Source: Chalara sp. BL73 (lineage: Eukaryota > Ascomycota > Leotiomycetes > Helotiales). Taken from it: a stretch of DNA of 64,000 bases. Each line of letters starts with the position of its first letter. Positions within the stretch are counted from its first letter, which is position 1. Shown one piece after another: positions 56,218 through 64,000 of this stretch. The notes below the pieces were generated by a model. That model did not search any database, had not been told where the DNA came from, and was given only the letters and a program-made list of their open reading frames with translations. The DNA is taken from contig CAKJVC010000058.1 in the NCBI GenBank assembly GCA_918026815.1, forward strand, positions 62,001 through 126,000. The letters are read 5' to 3'. The position numbers and the translations under genes are program-made.

Positions 56218-59200
56218 TTAAGCCCAGATGAGCTTGAATTTTCCGTCGAAATCTGCTTTCAACTTCTTGAATGCCTTGTAAACGTTCATCAATCGGTTGA
56301 ACTCCTCAGAGTCCGTTGCCACTGGTCCCTTGCTTGATTGGCTTTTATGATAGGCATCTTCTTCGGCCAACGCATCTTCACTCGCGTCCCAATCCTCTGC
56401 GAGCTTCTTCTTCTTTATGACTGTTGGTGGCTGTGGAGATGTGAACTTATTTGATTGGACTTCGGCTAGTATGGTGACCTCCGCAATCTTCTCGTCCGTA
56501 TCGTTCTCTGCCGCATCACCACTTCCCATCACCTCCAGCATCTCTGAGTCAGACTCATATCCAAGACCCAAATATTGTGCCAAACTAGTTGATATGGTAG
56601 CCAAGACAAGGGAAAAGTCATTTAGCGCGAACCATATCTGTTTGTTGTTAGTTTGACTACAAACTCTTAAGGGATATGCACTTACGTCGCTCTTCCTGAT
56701 CCCATTGGCATCCTCTAGTGGTTTGATAGACCCATGCTTAAAAAAGTCTAAAAGATAAGCGTTAAGAGGACCTCTGGTCTCATCTGGATGGAGCTCCAAA
56801 TGGGGGACGACTGCTGCTTCCAGAAATACACCATCTCGGGTTGAGGTGCAGAGATCTTCAATAGTAGAGAAGCTATCTCCCGACCCAGACAGCGCAACAA
56901 ATGGCGATCTGGCATCTGGGGATGGAAGGCTCGATAGTAAATCGGTCATCCCAATGGCATTAGAACTCTCCTTAGGATCTGCACCCACTGGCATCTTCGT
57001 CAATGGTAGATACCGATCTTCCTTTTTAATATGTTGTTGTGCAAATGTCTTTACATATGTGGCGAAGATATCTAGCGTCTTCTTATTGTGGTCAGCTAGA
57101 ATATCGAATGCCTCTTTTGGTAGTTCTTCAAGGTACACCACGGACGGCGAACGATGGATTAGCTCGGCTTCCTTTTCATCCTCAATGGTCCTACAAGGTC
57201 GGCGACAAAAAAGGTGACAAAGCACCAGCATAAGCTTTTCCATCACCGTGTCAGGCTTTGTGTCGATGTCGGCGCACAATTTATGGAAATAGCCCCCTTT
57301 CAGTAGTGCTTTGTACGGTTAGCAGCCACAGAACGCAGAGGTATGTTGAGACTTACCATGAAATGCGAAACTCGAGTTCTCGGTATAGTATAAGTGCGAA
57401 ACACAACTTGTAAAGTTCACCGGCTCGCCTCCTGGACCAAGAAGTTCATTTCTACGAAGGTATTCAATGGAGAATCGCAAGTGATGCAGAACTTGTTCTC
57501 TAAAACTCTGGCCGCCAAGGTAAAGTCTTGGCTGTGATAGGAGAGCATTGATCGCCTTTTCTGCATAAGGTGAGTTCTTGGAGTCGTTCAACAAAGTGAA
57601 CAGCCGTAGAACAAGAGTTGTAGTAATTGGAAAATGCCCTGTAAGTTCTGGCAGTCGGGAACTAAGCAGCCGACTTACACGCTCACGGGAGATCCCCTGA
57701 AAAACAACGTTTCCAAGAAGATCAAAGCCACGACGTCCAGATCGACCTGCGGCCTGTCGGAAATTCAACGCGGTCAAAAAGACTGAGTCACCACTGAATA
57801 CCACCGTAGCGCAAGGCATGTTTATTCCAAGACTGAGCGTTCCTGTGGCAATTACGACTCTCAAGAAGCCCTTCCGGAATAGCATCTCAACGCATTGGCG
57901 ATATTTTCTATTCATACCGGCGTGGTGAACGCCGATGCCTCGTCCTAATAGAGCCAACAATTTTTCATCGATCCACTTCCGACGAAGCTGATAAATGTGC
58001 GTTTCTAATTCAGACTTGGGAAGTTTTTTCGGGTCTGCAAAACTGAAGTCCTCTTGAGGAGCTTCTGGATCGAATGAATCATAGAAAGATCCCCCTTCAG
58101 ATGCATCTTCACGCATGCGATCGGTCTTCGACCCACCCTCATCGTCATCTGCATTCGATTTCTTTGACGGCTTAACTGGCTTTTTGGCTTTCTTATCCTT
58201 GATTAACTGGTATTTCTCGTATCCATCCATTAGCTTCTTCCAGTTAGGACCTTGCTTCCACTTCGCCTCGGCCTCCACCAACTGGTCCAACAGTGTAAAC
58301 GCAATATCCTCACACATACTTCGATCATAGTTGAAGAGGATCCCTGGAAGGGCTCTACGACGATGTAGCTGGAGGAGTAGAGGTAGGGTTGTGGCTTTCA
58401 GATCGAAAGAATCAAGAGTGTCGGTGTCAGTCGTGACAGATGCAGACGAACCATTGGGTGGTGTGATATCCAGCGTCTCGGCAGATTCTGGTGGTGATAG
58501 TTCTTGAACTACCTTTTCGAATGGAGAGTTGCGGTCATTCATCCATTGCAGGAGGAGCTTTTTGAGGCCCTTCTCCCACTTGAATATATCGATCTTCCGA
58601 ATGCAAGGCGGTAATGCCTTCTCTGGATCCAATGCCTCGGGAACTTCGTAGTCGACTGACTGAAACTTAACCATGGCTTTCCAAAGGGACAGGCAGTCGC
58701 GTGGCTCCAATGCTAAGTCATCTGGAATCCCTCTTGTCTTGTCAACTAGTGATGCAATAGGATGATAAGCCTGTAGACCGTCGAGGCCATCAAGGCCGAG
58801 TCCAGCACCATGTGACTTTCCAAGACCATTAAATTTAAAGGTGCTAGGTGGTTGGTAAACATATTTTCGCAGATCACTATATCTTGTTGAGTGCTTGATC
58901 ATCTTCAAGTCAGAGCCAGACGCTTTTTGCGTCTCGGTCAACCAGTCATTAAATTGCTCAGGATTGCCCACAGTAGCTGACAAGGCAATAATCGGGCATG
59001 GTGCTAAGAGTAAAAGCTGCTCCCATACGACACCATCTTCGGCTTGACCAATGGAATGGATTTCATCAAATATAATTCGTCGAACTCTAGGAGCCCATGA
59101 TTTTGCATTCGATGGTGATAAAAGCATTATCTGAAGCACATGTGGGACAGTGACTAGAATTTGACATCCGGTGCTGTTGTTGACTCGGTAATCTCTTGTG

Positions 59201-62200
59201 TGTATTGCCCAGACGCCTTTGCCAGGAAGGGCGAATCGCTTCGAAAATCGACCTGCACTGTGTTAGCAAACTTGGGACAAGAAATGGTGGAGATGGACCA
59301 AACCCTGTATTTCCGCGGCGATTTGATTTACCAGTGCTTTCGTCGGAGCGACATAGACAAGAACCCCGTCGTTATCGGCTCGCAAGACTTGCTCCATGGC
59401 GTAGAAGGATATAAACGTTTTTCCGGCGGAAGTGGGTGCAACCACGAAAACACTCTTATTTGAATCCAACTGATCAAGTACATCCCGCTGCCAGCCATCT
59501 GGAATGAATCCGACACGAGGATCAGGCTTTGCGTCAAGATTTCTATCCATGTACGGACCACAGTGAGTTAATTGAAATTCTGCTTGTGTCATTCCGATCT
59601 TCAAGTTTTGGTTAGAAGCCGGATATATAAATGCAAATGACAGTTTGGAGTCGGCTCCCGTTGGAGAGAGTACAGTCAAGGCATCTGTAATTCCCAATAA
59701 TTTGACGACTCTTTCAACATGCCCCACGATCTCTTTTGTCAAAGGCGACTTTATTGCACAGATAGCTCGCACAGTTGCCCATATCAAGGCAACAACGTGG
59801 TAGCCGTCATTCTTCCTATCTGCTTTACAGTAGGTGCTCCACCAGTGCATAAGAGAATGAAGGATGTAGGTATTGACCTCGCCATCTAGATAAGCAGCCC
59901 TTGTCGAGTCAAGGTTCTCCAGATAGGCTTTTGTCCTCGAATACCTAATTTGGTTGTCTGATGTTGCGTCAAGATCTTGCCGTACTGCGGCCCAAGCAGC
60001 AAAAATCTTGCTGGACTCTGCCGAAGACCTTTTCTCTGTGTTGTCGGCCTTTATCTGGTCCTTCTTAGATAGTCCTGCCGCTGCCTTTTTAGTTCCTTTC
60101 TTTGCAGGCCCCTTAGGCTTCAAGTTCAGTTAGTATACGTTTTTCACCTTAAGCAAGTAACCTCTTGGAAAACGCTCAAGTCCGATCATTGACTTACCTC
60201 TTTCACATCATCCTTTTTGGATTTGGCAATGTTCTTTTCTGGCCTTTCGGGCTTTTCATCCTCCAGCTTTAGCAATCTCTTCGGCCCAACAGTAATGGTT
60301 TCCGCATCTAAAGCCTTGCCTTTTGAGCCAGTAAGACTTGCTGCATAAGCCGTCATCTCACGCATATAAAATTGATTTAGTCGCAGAGGGTTGCTATAGA
60401 AAATCAGTTACACTACTTCCAATGACATAAGCGAAGAGATAAGTTCAAAGGAATAAACTCACTGCCACTTTGACACTGGCGCAGCTACTTGAGTCTTGAC
60501 GTTAAGCGACTTGCCAATATTGTGCCAGTGTGTGGTCTCTCTATATAATTTCAGGGCCCCTAATTGTGTTGTAATCGAGGTGTCGGTCTCGACGCGAATA
60601 CAGGACAAATGCTTGTCGAATATGCGACTTGAAAATGGGAGAACGCCTTGATCTACTGCCCTCGTTTCGAGTTCGTTGGGAGTATCTATAAGACTTGAAA
60701 TTTTGACCTTCGGTGACGGGGATAATGATATGTCTTCGTTGGCAAGTGTCTTAATGACCTTGCAGTAGGACTCCCACTCTTTCTGTGCTGACGGGGCGAG
60801 GACGGCTTTGCTCTCCGCAATAGTTTGTAAAATGACTCTGAAGAGCCTACCGTCAATCACATCAATGATATCGCAGTCAATATCTACAGACTGGTAAATT
60901 TGGGGTCAGTATATGCCCGTAATTCTATCTGTTGAATCCAATGAATTGCTACTTACTTCAAGCTCAGCAGCCCATGTATCTTTTTCAGTGATGTGTCGGG
61001 CAATCCACGAGAATTTGGCCAAGAAAAGATCAATTTTTGATCTATCGATATGTCAGAAATGCTGAATAAACGCGGGCTTTCGAATATCAACCGAACCCGA
61101 AATGAGATGAGTCAAGAAGAAGGATCACTTACTCAAACTCCTCAGTAAAATTAATGAGTGGCAAACGGCGTTGAGAAAGTGGAACGTGCCGTGACATGAT
61201 ATTTTGAAGTAGAAGGGCAGATATCATAAGAATTTCATATCTGCGGAAATTCAGTCAATAAATATCGTAAGTTTTACACTGATTTTCCACCAATTCCAGA
61301 CTGTTGTAGGGCAGCAAACTATACTTACCCTTTATCTCCTGCACAATTGATCATGATGATAGCTGTCATCAACGACACGTAAGAAGTCTCGCTTGTATTA
61401 TCCTCATCCGTTGATTCAAGAAGTTCATCTGTCCACTGATTGAATTTGGCATTTGGGGGAAATGTGTAATCATCAACATCTTCAGTAAGATCAATCTCAC
61501 TACGACAAGTCTTGATTTCCTCAATGAATTTCGCCGTCATCGCCAGTCGCAGTTTGCTTCTGGTGGTGAAGCTTTCAACTATCATGGTGAAAACTTTTGC
61601 ATCTCTGAATTCTACAAAATTGATGAGGGCAACGTTGAGCTTGTGTGTGTTGAACCACCATATCATGCCTCTGAGAAGAACTTTCGCTAGTTCATCATCA
61701 TTCTTGCTCTTTTCCGTACTCTCTTGACCAACCTTTTTGGCACCATCATGCGCCATGACAAAGTGGACAGGATTATTATCGAGGTATTCTAGAAATTCAG
61801 GACTTTCCAGTGAGGGAAAGCTTCCTACCAGAATATGCGTTTTAGCTGAGGCTAAATGGATGGACAAATGGCGTTTGATGACGGTCCGGGCCAGCAGGTA
61901 TCGGGACTTTCGAAGGCGATGCACGCCGCGAGGGATACACAGCTCCGCATTTTCTGGTCATATTAGTATGCTAGTTTAAGAAGGAAAGTGACATGCAAAT
62001 TACCATCGAAAAACGCAATATGAAAGTTGCAGTGGCGTTTTACCAAGTCTTCCAAGAAACGCTCAACTACGTAGACTGCATGTAATAGTTGGAATCCATC
62101 TATAGATCAATTAGAATATTTGTCTTTGGTTTCAAAATTGAAGAGGATTTTGTTGTCTATGCCGTCAGGGAGATGGACTGGTGAGAGTGATGCTGTGCAA

Positions 62201-62575
62201 GCGGTGACTGGAGTGGTAAGTGGAAACTTGGTACTGAACCATATATTTCTAAATAAGTAATGTTGAGGCTTTGAATCAAGGGAGAAGATGGGGAAATGAT
62301 ACTGCTGTTTTTTACAGCATAAACAAGAATTTATGGCAGGGAGGGGAGAAGAAAGAGAGATGTGCTTGTGAGGGAAGTTTACCCTTGAAATCGATCCGCG
62401 AATCTTCGAAACACTCTCGAAGTAATGAATCCCCTTCAATAAGAAAGAGTTCTTTGCCAGCATAATCGCCGACAAGATCGATGAACAATGGTCTGCAGCA
62501 ATCGTACCAATTCGTAATAGAATAAGTACCCCGCAAGGGATCCAGTGTCTCGCCATCCGCTGGTGTGGCTGTCAT
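56218..62575 (-). CDS. DDX60/Ski2-like DExH-box RNA helicase
   Basis: Eleven exons (62383-62575, 62004-62099, 61329-61953, 61133-61240, 60957-61041, 60463-60890, 60198-60393, 59304-60117, 57357-59252, 56686-57308, 56218-56637) give 1827 residues, the size of DDX60-like proteins. All helicase motifs are visible: I in VVAPTSAGKTFISF (about 805-818), Ia in VAPTKALVNQIAAE, II as DEIH in IIFDEIHSIGQ (about 912), III in ALSATVGNP, V in VVIATGTLSLGINMPC and VI in RQAAGRSGRRGFDLLG. An acidic/basic linker with KKAKKPVKPSKK lies between motifs III and V. The N-terminal 570 residues precede the helicase core and match the DDX60-specific part, including KWHNPLRLNQFYMREM. Human DDX60 is an antiviral RNA helicase; fungal relatives are presumed to act on RNA. 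The acceptor at 59253 (gtgcag) is needed to read IQGRFSKRFALPGKG. Intron 1 is 283 bp; the others are 48-91 bp. Confidence 0.93.
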
Positions 62576-63568
62576 GGTCCGGGCGGCGGCGGTGTGATGT
62601 TCGGTCTGTATGTCTTTATTTCATATCATCAGGATTATTTGAATGAATCTAGACCCGAATCTTCTGCATCCAGAGTCGAAACGAATATCAGGCTCAAAAA
62701 AAAGGATCTTGCATGTATGAAGTCCTATTTGATGTCTTCGTTTGTTTTCATAAACACTTGAGTGTGGACCCACCTTTAGTTGATTGCCCACCGCCCTGAT
62801 CTGCCTATCACGTGATTTATAGACTCTTTGATAATTCAGGAAGCAACAGGATTGAAGTGCAAGAGCTATTTCTACGTAGCAGGCAAATGAAGTCATGCAT
62901 ATTTATGCCAGTAACTTTCTACTATCTAATGCTCTCAGTTCTGATTGAACTGGGGTCAAATTCAATTATGCAATGGAGATCGCATAAACACCACCTAGGC
63001 GTTTTCCCAGGGCAAAGGATAGTAAACGTCCTTGTCTTTGGCTACCTCTTTTTGGTGTTCTATGGCAGGTGCATGCTATCACTGGATACTGTATTTTATG
63101 TGTTTTACGCTTGAAGCTTTCATTGTGACCCATGGATGTCTAATGCCAATGTTAGACTGTTGATGGTAGTCACAACCTTTATATCACAGAGCAAAGAACC
63201 GTATGTAATTAGTTGAATTATAAATACGGGTATTCACACACGGAAAATATTGCTTGCATCTCTGTATCTTCCTTTATTTTCTTACGGCTACGTGAAGTTA
63301 AGTTGATGTGTTGCATAACTAGAACCGTAGATATCTTCTGATTGTTGGCCAGCACGTCGAGACCCAGTCTTTTATTATTTGAGGATCATTCATGATTGGT
63401 CAGGTACTGGATAACCCTTATGAAGCATTTTGAAAATCGATTCGACAAATCAGATCACAGAGTTCTTCCATGGCGCAATGTACGAAATAAATCCTTCACA
63501 TGTCAACACAGATATTAACCTTCATAAGTGGCTAGCGGTACGCACTCCTTTCCATTACAGTGGAAGAT
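62576..63568. other. Gene-free region right of the helicase gene
   Basis: About 1 kb with the helicase promoter at its left end. A + strand frame at 62812-63114 (100 residues) and a minus-strand frame at 62621-62896 overlap and show no family resemblance. Confidence 0.4.
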
Positions 63569-63659
63569 GATTCCTAATAAAGCGATAGCGTCCGACTGTT
63601 ATAAACAGAGTAATCGGGAGGTTCACAGTTCAAGCCTGTGTGGGAGAGGTTTTTTTTTG
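63569..63659 (+). pseudogene. Decayed tRNA-Asn(GUU)-like sequence with a short intron
   Basis: The right part is a good tRNA half. The anticodon stem is tccga (63591-63595) and tcggg (63614-63618), around the loop ctgtta-a with anticodon GTT, and an 11-base insert sits at the usual intron position after base 37 (63602-63612). The T arm cacag-ttcaagc-ctgtg (63624-63640) is perfect and fits a B box. The 3' acceptor strand is tgggaga, and a T run (63650-63658) could be a Pol III terminator. The left part is broken: gattcct (63569-63575) resembles an acceptor strand but pairs badly with the 3' strand, and the D arm is shortened. It is therefore most likely a tRNA pseudogene. Confidence 0.5.
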
Positions 63660-64000
63660 GCCTTTTCTTACCTTATTTTTGCTTATACTTCTAGTGTTTA
63701 GAGCATCTTTTCTATAGTGAAGCTAAGCGAGAATGATTAAGGTTAACTAATGCACTTTAGTTATGTGGGCCAGCTTGGCTAGATAAAGCTCAATCTCAGA
63801 AGTATATCATCTATGAATTCCTTACCCAGATACAAAAACTGTTTTACAAATATACTCAGACACCAAGCTTTGCTTTATCCAAGATCTCTTGAAATGATTA
63901 ATCTGTTATGGTAGTATCAAGTGACACGAAGCGGAAACCATCAAAAACTTCAGGGGTCTGTTTATTCAGCCTCATGAAGCGCCACTCATACTTAAACATA
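63660..64000. other. Right edge without a supported gene
   Basis: About 340 bases after the tRNA-like sequence. AT-rich with no open frame, repeat or RNA signal that I could recognise. Confidence 0.45.

Noticed and set aside
62107..62556. Open minus-strand frame of 149 residues at the start of the helicase gene
   Set aside because: It overlaps exon 1 in another phase and an intron; the helicase-family sequence is in the spliced frame.
1..64000. CRISPR arrays, insertion sequences or prokaryotic operons
   Set aside because: No regularly spaced repeats, no transposase and no ribosome-binding-site organisation; the genes have spliceosomal introns.

Overview
The window looks like nuclear DNA of a filamentous ascomycete (Pezizomycotina), most likely a leotiomycete. 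The reasons are: genes broken by many short introns (mostly 46-93 bp, with gtaag/gtatg donors and ctaac/ctgac-type branch sites), a HET-domain protein, a Som1/Flo8-type LUFS regulator, a CYP51, a fungal tyrosinase, an S. pombe Cdc14-type SIN protein, and decayed sequence between intact genes. The class assignment is inference from gene content; no marker was searched. Nothing looks prokaryotic, viral or CRISPR-like.

Layout. 1-5.8 kb: a conserved unknown two-helix membrane protein (-), the spliceosomal U5-40K WD40 protein (-) and, head to head with it, the TRAPP subunit Bet3 (+). 5.8-8.2 kb: long gene-free stretch. 8.3-10.8 kb: the LUFS/LisH morphogenesis regulator (+). 10.8-13.5 kb: gene-free. 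13.5-22.3 kb: a metabolic block with secreted tyrosinase (+), NmrA-like NAD(P)-binding protein (+), GH3 beta-glucosidase (-) and a DHA1-type MFS transporter (-). 22.3-24.4 kb: gene-poor, with one stop-riddled gene remnant. 24.4-28.7 kb: GGPP synthase (-), SIN component Cdc14 (+), cysteine-rich membrane protein (-). 28.7-34.7 kb: a graveyard with a frameshifted FAD monooxygenase, an AT-rich island and another frameshifted remnant. 34.7-46.3 kb: indoleamine 2,3-dioxygenase (+), GH89 alpha-N-acetylglucosaminidase (+), a Rieske/AIF-like mitochondrial oxidoreductase (+), a coiled-coil protein (+) and a PUA/ASCH-like protein (+). 46.9-56 kb: divergent CYP51 (-), HET protein (-), a small NIF3-C-terminal-like protein (+), an unknown protein with paired cysteines and a membrane anchor (+). 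56.2-62.6 kb: an 11-exon DDX60/Ski2-like helicase (-). The right end holds a decayed tRNA-Asn-like sequence.

The genes do not form one obvious pathway. Most are housekeeping (splicing, ER-Golgi traffic, septation, isoprenoids), mixed with accessory degradative and secondary-metabolism genes. I found no convincing new multi-gene system. The most interesting signals are in gene structure: a 9-nt microexon in bet3, a GH3 intron with no AG acceptor where one is needed to keep the conserved DWWHT motif, a probable GC-AG intron in cyp51, stop-free introns whose length is a multiple of three, a pair of near-identical palindromes upstream of the dioxygenase, and three pseudogenes in different stages of decay. 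Intron boundaries were placed by eye from splice consensus and protein-family continuity. For each assembled gene the summed exon length is a multiple of three.
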